Of a DNA stretch of 64,000 nt, positions 24,330 through 33,643 are shown piece by piece; the stretch's first letter is position 1, and every line of letters starts with the position of its first letter. Source of the DNA: a virus; the IMG/VR virus record IMGVR_UViG_3300024346_000014, positions 1 through 64,000 of that record. The stretch is one strand, 5' to 3'. Made by a program: the position numbers and the translations under genes. The notes below the pieces were generated by a model. That model ran no database searches, was not told the DNA's origin, and saw only the letters and a list, made by a program, of their open reading frames with translations.

Positions 24330-24659
24330 CTATAATGTTTTTAAAAAATTATTAAATGTTTTAATTGTACTCTCATTAGTAAAACCTACGTTTTCTTGAG
24401 TCATTGCTGCATCAAGGGCGGCTTGTTCTTCTGGAGCAACATTTCCTAATTCACCTTCTTCTTCCGAAGACATTTCATCTGAAGACATTTCATCTGAAGG
24501 CATTTCATCTGAAGGCATCATATTAGATTTAGTTAAAGTTATCATCACTTTAGATCCTTCATCTGTAGTTGCTTCTAATGTAATTCCATCCATTTCTGGA
24601 TCTTCCATTAATTCCTTAATGTGTTCATCTGTTAAATTTAATTTATATTTACTTGCCAT
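24330..24659 (-). CDS. Acidic protein with PSDEM/SSDEM repeats and a leader-like C-terminus
   Basis: 109 aa. Four tandem pentamers (PSDEM, PSDEM, SSDEM, SSEEE) sit at ~49-69. The C-terminus NESTIKTFNNFLKTL looks like the targeting segments found at the N-termini of other genes, and nearly the same NESTI word precedes the internal targeting-like segment of the 635-aa protein just upstream. Function unknown. Confidence 0.55.
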   Translation of the reverse strand: MASKYKLNLTDEHIKELMEDPEMDGITLEATTDEGSKVMITLTKSNMMPSDEMPSDEMSSDEMSSEEEGELGNVAPEEQAALDAAMTQENVGFTNESTIKTFNNFLKTL

Positions 24660-24674
24660 TTTTATTAAAATTTT

Positions 24675-26582
24675 TTAAAAATCAGTATCTACTGAATATT
24701 TTTTACCTCCACTTAAGGTATCTATGTACCATGTCGCAGTATCATTCATTGTGCTTCCTTCCGCTTTTACTATAATACTATCAAATGCTGCTGATAATTT
24801 AGCTTTATTAGGGTCTTTTTCCTTTAAAGTGTTCATTAGCGGATTGATTTGACCATTCCACCATGTTGTAAAATATGAAATTGCACCTGCTTCGTTATCA
24901 TTAAAAGTACCTTTATACTTATTAAAATATCCATTACTTGGATTCCATAAAGCTTGTATTTTTCTAGATATTTTTTCAGCTATTTGATCATCGGCTGCTG
25001 TTCTTAAGAACATGTCTTTTAAATTAGATGTTTCAGCAGCAGTGGTAATTACTATACCCGCTTTATTTTCAAAGTTCATATCTTTATTAGGTTTTCCAAA
25101 TTCTTTTACGTAACTTGGTGATTCAATATAGATAGCTCCTATATTACCGGATGAATCTTTCCAAATGTTTTGTACTAGATATCCAAAATCCGCAGCATCC
25201 CATCCGTTTGTAAATGTAACTACATCTCCGGCTTTTACAGTACCTATCGTTGGCCTAGGGTTAGCGAAATGTACAGCTATTTTATTTCCTGTTTTATATT
25301 GTATGTATCCCATTGGAAGTCCTTCTACATCTCCTGCTCCTGATTCTATACCTAGTATTTTTTCAAATTCAGCTCTCCATCCATTAGGTTTACCTGTTGA
25401 TGCCCAAACCTTTTTTAACATATTAGCTGAACCTTCACCGGAATCGTAATCCATTTTTGCTTGAGCATATGATCTTGCTACAAAACTATTATTAGTACCT
25501 GTTGCATCTAAATCAAATGTACTTGTTTTACCATATGAGTCTTTTAATTTGTCTTGGCTATTAGCCCATGTTCTATATGCAACAGCTTGAGCATTAGTTA
25601 ATCCGCTTTTTCCAACAGCTTCAGCTTCGCTATCAGTGCTTGAACTCTTAGATTTAGTTTTAGTTTTAGTTGACGTAGGTTCTTCTTTTTTAACTTGGTC
25701 ATTATTAATTACTTTCATAGCAGCTGTCATATCAAAGTCTTCAAATAATTTAATATAATCTGAAAATTTAAATATAGTAGATTCATTAGAAGCAACTTCT
25801 TCTGTTTCTTCGGGTTCTTCAATTGAGCTCCATTCATTAGCTTGTTCTACTATTTTATCAACTAATCCTTGTGAAATATAATTAGCGTCTTTCATTCCAA
25901 AACCTGCTCTAAGTGCTTTTACCCATAATAAATCTTTATCTTCTAATTTTGTTGTATCTAGCCAATCCATTCCAAATATATTTCCTAAAGTTAATCCTTT
26001 TTTACGAAATACTACTCTTATTATTTCTTTTAACTCGGGTAAAGCATTGCTTTCTTGTCCTACTTCTATTCTGGTTTCACCTTCATCGTTTTTAGGAAGT
26101 TCAATAGGTTTATACGTTCCAGCTTTAGGTACTGGTTTCTTTCCATTGTCTTTAAGTTCATCTGGTGCTTCTTCTTCTTCTTCATCTTCTGTTGCAAATC
26201 CTATAGTAAACGTTACTTTATCTTTATTTTTACCATCTTTGTATTTCTCTATTTCAATTGAATCTTCGTCGTATTTTCCTTCATTAGATCCTGACATTAA
26301 TTCGTGAGATAGAAAATCCATTATATCATTTACTATAACTCCATTATCATCCCATATTGGACTGTCTTTGCTTTTTCCTTTAAGAACAAATGTATCAGTT
26401 TCGCTATTGCCAGATTTTCTTTTTTTAGTAAGAACATACTGAGCGCCTGAATCAGAAACCCAGTTGTCTCGTCTATATTTTCTTTTGTTTGACTTATTAC
26501 GCTTCTTCTTTGAAGCCTCTGGTTTATTAAGCTTCTTTTGTTCGTTTAAAACTTGCCAATCATTAAAATGTTTTACTATCAT
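24675..26582 (-). CDS. Large putative capsid-targeted protein with two leader-like segments
   Basis: 635 aa. The leader MIVKHFNDWQVLNE-QKK (L-N-E) is followed by a Lys/Arg-rich stretch (KKKRNKSNKRKYRRD), a domain of ~200 residues, and at ~262-280 a second leader-like segment (NESTIFKFSDYIKLFEDFDM). A Lys/Ser/Thr-rich linker and a C-terminal ~300-residue domain (GLPMGYIQYKTGNKIAVHFA; VKAGDVVTFTNGWDAADFGY) follow. The layout suggests two former internal proteins fused. No enzyme motif recognised. Confidence 0.6.
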   Translation of the reverse strand: MIVKHFNDWQVLNEQKKLNKPEASKKKRNKSNKRKYRRDNWVSDSGAQYVLTKKRKSGNSETDTFVLKGKSKDSPIWDDNGVIVNDIMDFLSHELMSGSNEGKYDEDSIEIEKYKDGKNKDKVTFTIGFATEDEEEEEAPDELKDNGKKPVPKAGTYKPIELPKNDEGETRIEVGQESNALPELKEIIRVVFRKKGLTLGNIFGMDWLDTTKLEDKDLLWVKALRAGFGMKDANYISQGLVDKIVEQANEWSSIEEPEETEEVASNESTIFKFSDYIKLFEDFDMTAAMKVINNDQVKKEEPTSTKTKTKSKSSSTDSEAEAVGKSGLTNAQAVAYRTWANSQDKLKDSYGKTSTFDLDATGTNNSFVARSYAQAKMDYDSGEGSANMLKKVWASTGKPNGWRAEFEKILGIESGAGDVEGLPMGYIQYKTGNKIAVHFANPRPTIGTVKAGDVVTFTNGWDAADFGYLVQNIWKDSSGNIGAIYIESPSYVKEFGKPNKDMNFENKAGIVITTAAETSNLKDMFLRTAADDQIAEKISRKIQALWNPSNGYFNKYKGTFNDNEAGAISYFTTWWNGQINPLMNTLKEKDPNKAKLSAAFDSIIVKAEGSTMNDTATWYIDTLSGGKKYSVDTDF

Positions 26583-26625
26583 GGTGCATTGTATTTTGTT
26601 TTACTTATTTATTTATCTATTTGAA

Positions 26626-29600
26626 TTATCCCAATTCTTCAGTATGACCGGGTCTAGTTGCTCCTGTTGAAGATGATTCTTTTCTTTTTCCTTTAAAGGA
26701 ATCAGATTTGCTCCAATTAAATTTAGTTAATAATTCTGGAAATTTTGTAAATATTGAATCATACATTGAATATAGTTTCTTAGCGTCTGAACCATTTAAC
26801 TTCTTAGAATAATCCTTTATTTTATAATAAATCATTACTCTAGTTAGCATTAGATTAATAATATCCATATGCTCAGGGTTCATGTTCTTAATATATTGAA
26901 ATACGTTTTCTAATTGATTTATATAATCAGCGGAACCTGATCTAAGTGACAAATCAGGCACTACCTCTGCTCTGGTTAATAATATAGAAACCATTTTATT
27001 AATTAGCGCGTTTGCTTTTTTAGTATCTATGCTTCTAATTTTAACCAGCTTATCAAAAGGATTAGGCGCTAGTTCCCATGTAGTTGCTAGTTGATCTATA
27101 TTCTTATCTTTTTCTATAATATCACTAAAAAGTTTTAGTTTATTTCCGTTATCATCTTTTTTAGTAGTATTTTGATCTAACAAAGAATTTGCGCTTTGTA
27201 ATATCTTAGATAAATCTATTCCATATATAATATCTTTAAAGTCCTGTATGTTTTTATTACTTGATAATATGTCTTTGGGGTTGTCTTTCTTTATATTCTT
27301 TATAGCTTGACTTAGAGATTCTCTGTATCTAGATATTATGTTCATGTATTGATCTATCTTTATTTTTTTAGATCTTAATTCTTTTAATAAAGAAGTTCTA
27401 GTACTAACTTTAGTATCAGGAGGAAGTTCGTTAATTTTATTTCTTAGTTCTACATATTCTTTTTTAATTTTATTAAAGTCGTAAGGTTCACTAACTAAAC
27501 GTATGTCTTCTTCGCTAATAAAGTTTCTTCGTAAATCATCAAGGGTTTTAGAATCTTTTATTGTATCGATTATTCCACCCTGTCCGCCTTCTCCGACCAA
27601 TCTTCTCTTTATAAAATCTTGATACATCTTTAATAGTTTACTATTATCTTTTATTTCATCTAAATGCATCTTAGATAAACTAGAACCAACAGTTGTTCTA
27701 ATGTATAGCTCCTTTAAAGCTGTTGGCAAAATTTTCCATATTCGAATATCAATACCTTTTGTATTTCTATTATTTAAAAATTCTGTTATTTTTTGTTGAG
27801 TAAACCAGTTTAATTGTAACCATTCTTCTTTTTCATCATAGTTCATAGCTTCAAATCTATTCGCTGAAATATTAATATTATTGACATCAGAACTACCTGC
27901 TTGATTATCTCGTGTTCTTTCGCTTTTAGATACATCCATTGGTAAGAGTATATTTCTTTCTAACTTACCTAATTCCTCGTCAGAAGGTACATAATAGAAT
28001 GGAAGATCTATTATGTCTTGAGTTACTTGAGGTGACGATGTATCTATAGAGCCTCCTCCTCCGGTTGATCTCTGCTGTCTTCTTATACTTTCATTTTCAG
28101 TTGAAGGCCATATTTTTTCAGCGCATTGTTTTAAAGTTAAATGCTCGCCGTCGCCTTTAGCTTTGTCTCCCCATTGTCCATTATTAGATGCGCCTACTAA
28201 CCAATATGTATTTTCATTAGGTTTCCAATCCTTAACAAAAAGAACCGCAATATGATAATTATCATAGAATACTCTTGCATTTTCATTTGCTACTAATTCT
28301 GTAGTCTCAGGGCTTAATCTAGGTGTAGCACTTGATCCTCTCCATGTTCTATACAACCTTCCTAAACCTTGTCCATCTTCTGTGTTTAAGTATTCTGATA
28401 TCTTTTCAGCTTCAAAAACAGCTCGTTTTTTGTTTTCTATGAAGTAAATGGTTTGTCTTTCGTTTGCGTTTCTTCTATATGTACTATACCAACTATCGCC
28501 GCTTGCTATACACCATGAATAGGATCCAGTATTTGCACCATTTTCTCTTAACAATTTTTCAAATGATTTTCTAGTGTCTACACAGAATTTAAAGCTTAAA
28601 ATTCTATGTATTCTATAGTGTTCATTATCTTCAACTATTTCTCCTCCGACAGGTTTAAGAGTACCATTGTTCCCCAGGCCTTCTAATTTAGATATTCCTT
28701 TATCAAATGTTAACGCACCTATTGTAGCTTGATCCATTTTACCAGAAGGTTTTTGTAAACCTCCGCTTAAAATAGCTTTTATAGTCGTTAATTCTTTTTT
28801 AATATTTGATATTTTTTCGTACTCTATTATTATATCGTCATTGATTGCTTGTCGTATAGATGGATCTTCTTCAAGAGTAGATTGTTGAACTTTATTTTTT
28901 AATTGCTCTTCTTTTTGTCTAATGATATCTTCAGTTGTAGTTATAAAACTTGCACTTTTAGATAACTGTATTTTTTCTTTAGCTGAAAGATTAGTTAATC
29001 CTACACTTTTATATTTGTCGTATATTTCTTGCCAATTGTAATCATTTGATATACTGTCTTTGAAACCTCGTTGAAACTCTCTTATCTTTGACTCCAGCTC
29101 GCTATTATAAAATCCTGTTTTTTCTAAACCTAGTTTATCTTGTATAGTAGATATCGCTGGGTTTATGTCACCTTGTTTAAGTGAAGATACAACCGGTATT
29201 TTTGCAATTCTAGAAACATAATCTACTAATGCTCTTAAACTTGAAAAATCATATTGTTCAATATTTCTTCTATTGTTTATATCATTGTCTACTCTAACTC
29301 CAGGTATATCAGATGTTAATATATCTTTTAACTCTCCTTTTGGGTTATTAGTAATTCTATCGAATTTTGAAATATAATCAACTACTATATCTCTTTCAGT
29401 TGTTTGAGACCATTTATCTAAAATATCCTTTTTACTTTCTAATAATTGATATATGTTCCATCCAAATATATGTTTATTAACTTCACTTAATGAAGGGTCT
29501 TGGTTTAGTGATATTCCTGCACCATTAAGCAAGTCTCTAAGAGCATCGTCACTTGGAGCATATGGTTCGTTATCTGGATCGTTGGATGGTCCAGCTGGAC

Positions 29601-30777
29601 CATCATCATTTCTTCTAAAGCCTGTTCCTTCAAGTCCGTCTATATAAAATTCTTCAAATAGTTCATATGGCTTGTTTGAATCGTCGCTAAAAATAGCTTT
29701 ACTTACTCTTAAAAAAAGATCATCGTCTAATTTGTAAAACCTAGAAAGTACATTTAACATCATCGCTGGATTTCTTTCACGTATTTCACGTTGTTCTAAT
29801 AAATTATCTTCTACTTTTATAAAAAACTCTTTAAACTTACTAACCATACCCGGTCCATATTGTAAACCTTCTCTTTCTGAATATTGAGTTCCAGATAAAG
29901 ACATCATCGTATCCTCATCTTCTGCGTTTAGTTCAGGATCTCTATGCATTGAAATTAATTCAAGTATACCTTTTATTATTTCATGAACTAATATTAAAAT
30001 AGTATATCCACTTGCTTCAATAGTGTATTTGTTAGTATCTTCGTTCCATACAAGCTCAGCTCTACCTAATGCAGGTGATTGTGTCATTACTTGATGCATA
30101 AGTTCTTTTGGAACCTTTGAGTATAAACCAAATGTTTTATCCATTAGTTTATAATAATCCCCAAAGCTAACTCCTTCTATTTCAGTATCTCCTGTAATAA
30201 AATCATCTTTTATAGATGATGCAAACCCCTGTGTTAAAGCATTTTGTATAGCCCTTACGTCTATCTCTTTTTTTAATTTGGGATTTTCGCTTTCTATTTC
30301 TTTTTTAACCTCTTTAAATCTTTCGGGTTCAACTCCTATTATATTAGACTTAGCATCCATTAAATCAGAGTCATTTAAAATTTTTAATTTAAAATCTAAT
30401 TTGTTAATGTCGAATCCCTTTCCATCAAATATTTCAGAAACTATTTCCATAGCTTTTTCAACTTTATCCTCATTTGACATTTCAGATTCAACGTTTCGTA
30501 TAGAAGATAATAATTCTAATATATCTTTACTATCTTGCATGGCTCCTTGGACGTCTTCTGGTTTAAACTGACCCTTTAAACTTCTCATAAAATCATCAGA
30601 TAATCCTAGATTGTCTTCTAGTGATTCATTAGAATCTAAACTAATTAGCTTATTAAACCTTTGAGATATTTTCCTCAGCAGCATCTCCGCGGTCATGGGA
30701 GTAGACAAAGCTTTTTTGATAAGAGGCTTCTCTACAATTTCCTGAACATATTCGTTAAGTTTAAGTAAATACTTCAT
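26626..30777 (-). CDS. Giant (1383 aa) putative capsid-targeted protein with peptidoglycan-binding-like segment
   Basis: Leader MKYLLKLNEYVQEIVE-KP. Near 535-575 is a PG_binding_1-like repeat (INPAISTIQDKLGLEKTGFY, then ESKIREFQRGF). A compact domain at ~740-900 contains SYSWCIASGDSWYST and YWLVGASNNGQWGDKAKGDG, which resembles a domain I have seen in other large phage proteins but cannot name. The C-terminal third is helical and ends SSSTGATRPGHTEELG. A packaged or ejected protein that touches the cell wall is a reasonable inference; there is no transmembrane segment. It is by far the largest gene here and lies leftward between two other leader-bearing genes. Confidence 0.62.
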   Translation of the reverse strand: MKYLLKLNEYVQEIVEKPLIKKALSTPMTAEMLLRKISQRFNKLISLDSNESLEDNLGLSDDFMRSLKGQFKPEDVQGAMQDSKDILELLSSIRNVESEMSNEDKVEKAMEIVSEIFDGKGFDINKLDFKLKILNDSDLMDAKSNIIGVEPERFKEVKKEIESENPKLKKEIDVRAIQNALTQGFASSIKDDFITGDTEIEGVSFGDYYKLMDKTFGLYSKVPKELMHQVMTQSPALGRAELVWNEDTNKYTIEASGYTILILVHEIIKGILELISMHRDPELNAEDEDTMMSLSGTQYSEREGLQYGPGMVSKFKEFFIKVEDNLLEQREIRERNPAMMLNVLSRFYKLDDDLFLRVSKAIFSDDSNKPYELFEEFYIDGLEGTGFRRNDDGPAGPSNDPDNEPYAPSDDALRDLLNGAGISLNQDPSLSEVNKHIFGWNIYQLLESKKDILDKWSQTTERDIVVDYISKFDRITNNPKGELKDILTSDIPGVRVDNDINNRRNIEQYDFSSLRALVDYVSRIAKIPVVSSLKQGDINPAISTIQDKLGLEKTGFYNSELESKIREFQRGFKDSISNDYNWQEIYDKYKSVGLTNLSAKEKIQLSKSASFITTTEDIIRQKEEQLKNKVQQSTLEEDPSIRQAINDDIIIEYEKISNIKKELTTIKAILSGGLQKPSGKMDQATIGALTFDKGISKLEGLGNNGTLKPVGGEIVEDNEHYRIHRILSFKFCVDTRKSFEKLLRENGANTGSYSWCIASGDSWYSTYRRNANERQTIYFIENKKRAVFEAEKISEYLNTEDGQGLGRLYRTWRGSSATPRLSPETTELVANENARVFYDNYHIAVLFVKDWKPNENTYWLVGASNNGQWGDKAKGDGEHLTLKQCAEKIWPSTENESIRRQQRSTGGGGSIDTSSPQVTQDIIDLPFYYVPSDEELGKLERNILLPMDVSKSERTRDNQAGSSDVNNINISANRFEAMNYDEKEEWLQLNWFTQQKITEFLNNRNTKGIDIRIWKILPTALKELYIRTTVGSSLSKMHLDEIKDNSKLLKMYQDFIKRRLVGEGGQGGIIDTIKDSKTLDDLRRNFISEEDIRLVSEPYDFNKIKKEYVELRNKINELPPDTKVSTRTSLLKELRSKKIKIDQYMNIISRYRESLSQAIKNIKKDNPKDILSSNKNIQDFKDIIYGIDLSKILQSANSLLDQNTTKKDDNGNKLKLFSDIIEKDKNIDQLATTWELAPNPFDKLVKIRSIDTKKANALINKMVSILLTRAEVVPDLSLRSGSADYINQLENVFQYIKNMNPEHMDIINLMLTRVMIYYKIKDYSKKLNGSDAKKLYSMYDSIFTKFPELLTKFNWSKSDSFKGKRKESSSTGATRPGHTEELG

Positions 30778-30790
30778 ATTGTTAAAAATA

Positions 30791-31024
30791 TTATTTGTAA
30801 AAACAATTGTACACAGCTTTCCATTGCGTATCTGTTAAGTAACCTTTTCTTTTATATTGATCTTTAACTGATTTTAAAAATGCAAAATTCCCATTATAAT
30901 GATGTAATCTTGATCTAATATCATTTAGGTTATCTAATACAAATTGACTAAGCTTTGGTTCTCTATGCTCGTCTAATCGTATACTGAAGTTTTCTATGCT
31001 GTTTATGTGTTTCATAACGTTCAA
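30791..31024 (-). CDS. Small capsid-targeted-like protein
   Basis: 77 aa, or 74 aa if it starts at the second Met (31015), which gives the cleaner leader MKHINSIENFSIRLDE-H (L-D-E). The remaining ~60 residues are basic and helical (NLNDIRSRLHHYNGNFAFLK). Unknown. Divergent from the sigma factor gene. Confidence 0.57.
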   Translation of the reverse strand: MNVMKHINSIENFSIRLDEHREPKLSQFVLDNLNDIRSRLHHYNGNFAFLKSVKDQYKRKGYLTDTQWKAVYNCFYK

Positions 31025-31042
31025 TATTATTTATATGAAAAA

Positions 31043-31054
31043 ATTAGTATAATA
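31043..31054 (+). promoter_or_regulatory. Promoter-like ATTAGTATAATA
   Basis: One-base variant of the TTTAGTATAATA word, 20 bp before the sigma factor ATG, in the 50-bp divergent region. Confidence 0.55.
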
Positions 31055-31074
31055 ATCTAAATTAATTATTTAAA

Positions 31075-31974
31075 ATGAGACAATTTAGAGTATCTAAAGA
31101 GATTTATACAGTAAGAAACAATACTATTAATTCATATTTAGAAGATGTTAGGGCTATTCCCGAAATATCAACAGAAGAGGAATACGAACTTGCATTAAAA
31201 GTAAAAGAAGGATGTAATCTTTCTAAAGAAAAACTGGTTAAATCTAATTTAAGGTTTGTGATAAGTGTAGCTAAAATGTATCAAAGGAGTAATTCTATTA
31301 TATCATTAGAGGATTTAATAAATGAAGGAAACCTAGGCATGATAGAGGCTGCTGAAAAATTTGATCCTTCGCTGGGATTTAAGTTTATTTCATTTGCGGT
31401 TTGGCATATCCGTAGAAGAATAAGAGAAAGTATATCTAAAAACTCAAGACAAATTAAATTACCAGAAAATCAAATACAATACGCAGCAAAAATAGGAAAG
31501 ATACAAATTTCATATATACAAGAGTTTGATAGATTTCCAACTCCTGAAGAAATACAAGATAAATTACTTGAATTAGATATTCCTGTTAAAATGACAATAG
31601 AATCTATTACTAAAATATTAAGTCAAGACACTATGACAGTTGGCTTAGAATCACCTTCTTCGGAAAGCAGCGATTATTCCCCAATTAACTACATAGAATC
31701 TAACGATAATATGGAAAGCATAAACAGTAGAGATTCAAGTATTGTTTTAAATGAATTGTTTAAACCTTTAAATAATATGGAAATACAGATAATATCAATG
31801 AGACTAGGACTCCCTCCGTATAACGAGATTTATTCAAATAAACAAATAGCTGATCGTTTTGGATTAGCAGCTCAGGATAGTATTAGAAAAAAAGTAACTA
31901 AGATTCTTAGAAAGATAAAAACCGTTAGTCCTAAATTAATTAATGAATTAAAAAACGAAAGACATGCCATATAA
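31075..31974 (+). CDS. Sigma-70 family RNA polymerase sigma factor, Bacteroidota RpoD-like
   Basis: 299 aa. The opening MRQFRVSKEIY followed by NSYLEDVRAIPEISTEEEYE closely parallels Bacteroidota RpoD (MRQLKITK...LDKYLQEIG...L-T-x-E-E-E). Region 2 is clear (NLRFVISVAKMYQ; LEDLINEGNLGMIEAAEKF; FISFAVWHIRRRI), then region 3, and region 4 has a helix-turn-helix (NKQIADRFGLAAQDSIRKKV). It would direct host RNA polymerase to phage promoters by mimicking the primary sigma factor. Its stop overlaps the start of the nuclease-like gene by 11 bp. Confidence 0.88.
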   Translation: MRQFRVSKEIYTVRNNTINSYLEDVRAIPEISTEEEYELALKVKEGCNLSKEKLVKSNLRFVISVAKMYQRSNSIISLEDLINEGNLGMIEAAEKFDPSLGFKFISFAVWHIRRRIRESISKNSRQIKLPENQIQYAAKIGKIQISYIQEFDRFPTPEEIQDKLLELDIPVKMTIESITKILSQDTMTVGLESPSSESSDYSPINYIESNDNMESINSRDSSIVLNELFKPLNNMEIQIISMRLGLPPYNEIYSNKQIADRFGLAAQDSIRKKVTKILRKIKTVSPKLINELKNERHAI

Positions 31975-32332
31975 TAAAATTAGAGGTACAGAAGAAAAAT
32001 ATTATGGTTCATCATTAAATAAATTCATAGCTGAACGTTGTAGAAAGGATATGACAGTTATGAATATAGACTTAATAACATATGATAGAGATAAAAAACA
32101 TATAAGAATAATAGAAAGTAAACATGAAAACGAAAGAACTGGATATGGTCAAAGTGTGTTATTAAAATTATTATGTACATTGTTTAAGCAAATATCTGGA
32201 TATAGAGTAACTGTCTTTATAATAAGAGGAAACCCTCCATACGAGCATGCTTATCTTGAAAATGTGATAACGAGAGAAAAAACAAAAGTAGACCAACAAT
32301 CTCTTATACGCTTTTTAAATTACCGTATTTAA
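31964..32332 (+). CDS. Putative PD-(D/E)xK nuclease-like protein
   Basis: 122 aa. The stretch MNIDLITYDRDKKHIRIIES followed by KHENE gives Asp-x(n)-E-x-K (IDLI...IESK) with flanking strands, the core of the restriction-endonuclease-like fold. Its short length fits a resolvase-type or Vsr-like enzyme, but the family is not recognised and the catalytic set is inferred. Translationally overlapped with the sigma gene. Confidence 0.5.
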   Translation: MPYNKIRGTEEKYYGSSLNKFIAERCRKDMTVMNIDLITYDRDKKHIRIIESKHENERTGYGQSVLLKLLCTLFKQISGYRVTVFIIRGNPPYEHAYLENVITREKTKVDQQSLIRFLNYRI

Positions 32333-32347
32333 ATAAATAATATAGTA

Positions 32348-32665
32348 ATGGAAGATGATAAAAAGTGTTGCAAATTATGCGGAAAACGCATGGGTCTTAC
32401 TGAAGACACAGATCATATATGGTGTGCAGAATGTACAAATGGAATTGGATTAATTAGCTTTTTAAAAGATAAAATGCTACCTATCGATGAAAAAACTATA
32501 TTAGATAACATAGATAGTTTTATAACAAGCGGTTCTATTGAAGATTTTTTATTCAATCCAACTAGCCTGGATAAATATATAGACTTAAACTACTCTTTAG
32601 AGCAATATGAAAAAATAAAAAGTAGATCTCAAACTATTCGTAAGAAGCTAAAAATAAAAAAATAA
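32348..32665 (+). CDS. Small zinc-ribbon protein
   Basis: 105 aa. Cys7-Cys10 (CKLCGKRMG) and CAEC ~20 residues later form a CxxC...CxxC zinc ribbon. The rest is a helical region. Probably binds nucleic acid or RNA polymerase; no specific homologue recognised. Follows the nuclease-like gene by 15 bp. Confidence 0.6.
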   Translation: MEDDKKCCKLCGKRMGLTEDTDHIWCAECTNGIGLISFLKDKMLPIDEKTILDNIDSFITSGSIEDFLFNPTSLDKYIDLNYSLEQYEKIKSRSQTIRKKLKIKK

Positions 32666-32674
32666 TTTTACATT

Positions 32675-33175
32675 TTGAAAAGAAACACTCAAAAAAGATT
32701 AATCGTAAACAAATATGTAAATCGTTACATAGCACCTGAACTAAGAGGCACTGTTGCCGCCGCTAATGGTAATATGTGGGTAAAAATAGATGATAATAAT
32801 TTTCCAGATGGAAGTTATTTTAGTAGAAAAATCTCTAAAAAACTAAAGATTGATACCGTACAATACCGTATACTTAAACGTATATGGGAATCCGGAAACA
32901 CAGGTTTGACTTTTACCGACATACAGATGTTTATATTAGGAGGAGAGGATCAACTTCAAAAAGGGCCTTCTAATCTTCCTCGTGTAGATGATCAACAATG
33001 GGATCACGATAATGGAGGGTTTACAGGTAGAGTACATAAAGTAAGAGCTAGTCGAGGTCACTATTCAACATGGTTAAGTTACACTATGCCAGCTTTTTGT
33101 ACAAAAGGAGATGACGGTAGATGGAGACTCACACAAAAAGACCTACTAGTTCACTTTAAGAACAGATTCGAATAA
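32675..33175 (+). CDS. Unknown protein with winged-helix-like middle (TTG start)
   Basis: 166 aa, beginning KRNTQKRLIVNKYVNRYIAP. No in-frame ATG lies near the 5' end, so a TTG start at 32675 is used. The middle VQYRILKRIWESGNTGLTFT has a winged-helix character and the C-terminus STWLSYTMPAFCTKGDDGRW looks globular. A role beside the zinc-ribbon and sigma genes (transcription takeover) is only a guess. Confidence 0.55.
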   Translation: MKRNTQKRLIVNKYVNRYIAPELRGTVAAANGNMWVKIDDNNFPDGSYFSRKISKKLKIDTVQYRILKRIWESGNTGLTFTDIQMFILGGEDQLQKGPSNLPRVDDQQWDHDNGGFTGRVHKVRASRGHYSTWLSYTMPAFCTKGDDGRWRLTQKDLLVHFKNRFE

Positions 33176-33190
33176 ACTTTTAATATTAAA

Positions 33191-33202
33191 ATTAGTATAA
33201 TA
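33191..33202 (+). promoter_or_regulatory. Promoter-like ATTAGTATAATA
   Basis: Same variant as at 31043; lies 21 bp before the ATG at 33224. Confidence 0.55.
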
Positions 33203-33223
33203 TTAAAGACTTAAACATAAACT

Positions 33224-33643
33224 ATGACTTCAAAAGCTACACAGACCGTAAATGTATTTAATTATTATGAAAATAAGTTTAATAGAAAATTTACTTTAAA
33301 AGTTCCTAATAATATGATTATTCATCATTATGCACTGATTGTAATCGCATCTATATTTGAAGTATACTATAATTCTCGTTTTATAATTCCATTAGCAGTT
33401 ATGACTTTTACGCAATTTTTGACAATACGATCTTTATTTAAGTCTAGGGTAATATCAAGATGTATTATCTTAGAAATGGATAATCAAGGCAACATATCCA
33501 ATGAAGAAAAAGAAGATATATTTAAAATATGTTGTGATGAAACAAATGATATAGGATTTCTATATACTAGAGGTGCTCTTATTGCTAAGTCTTTAGTTTT
33601 AATGTTCTTAATACATTACGCAACCATAGGTCTAAGTATATAA
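33224..33643 (+). CDS. Membrane protein, unknown
   Basis: 139 aa. Two hydrophobic segments in the middle (HHYALIVIASIFEVYY; FIIPLAVMTFTQFLTI) and one at the C-terminus (LVLMFLIHYATIGL), with a soluble acidic loop between. Three-pass topology is likely. A holin role cannot be argued because it is far from the endolysin. Ends convergently, overlapping the next leftward gene by 28 bp. Confidence 0.58.
   Translation: MTSKATQTVNVFNYYENKFNRKFTLKVPNNMIIHHYALIVIASIFEVYYNSRFIIPLAVMTFTQFLTIRSLFKSRVISRCIILEMDNQGNISNEEKEDIFKICCDETNDIGFLYTRGALIAKSLVLMFLIHYATIGLSI

Noticed and set aside
25913-26307. Several hydrophobic rightward frames opposite the 635-aa gene
   Set aside because: Phe/Leu/Ser-rich composition is expected from the complement of Glu/Lys-rich coding DNA; no leaders or spacing to neighbours.
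33224-33643. Holin call for the three-segment membrane protein
   Set aside because: It lies about 29 kb from the endolysin, is longer than typical holins of this topology and has no supporting motif.
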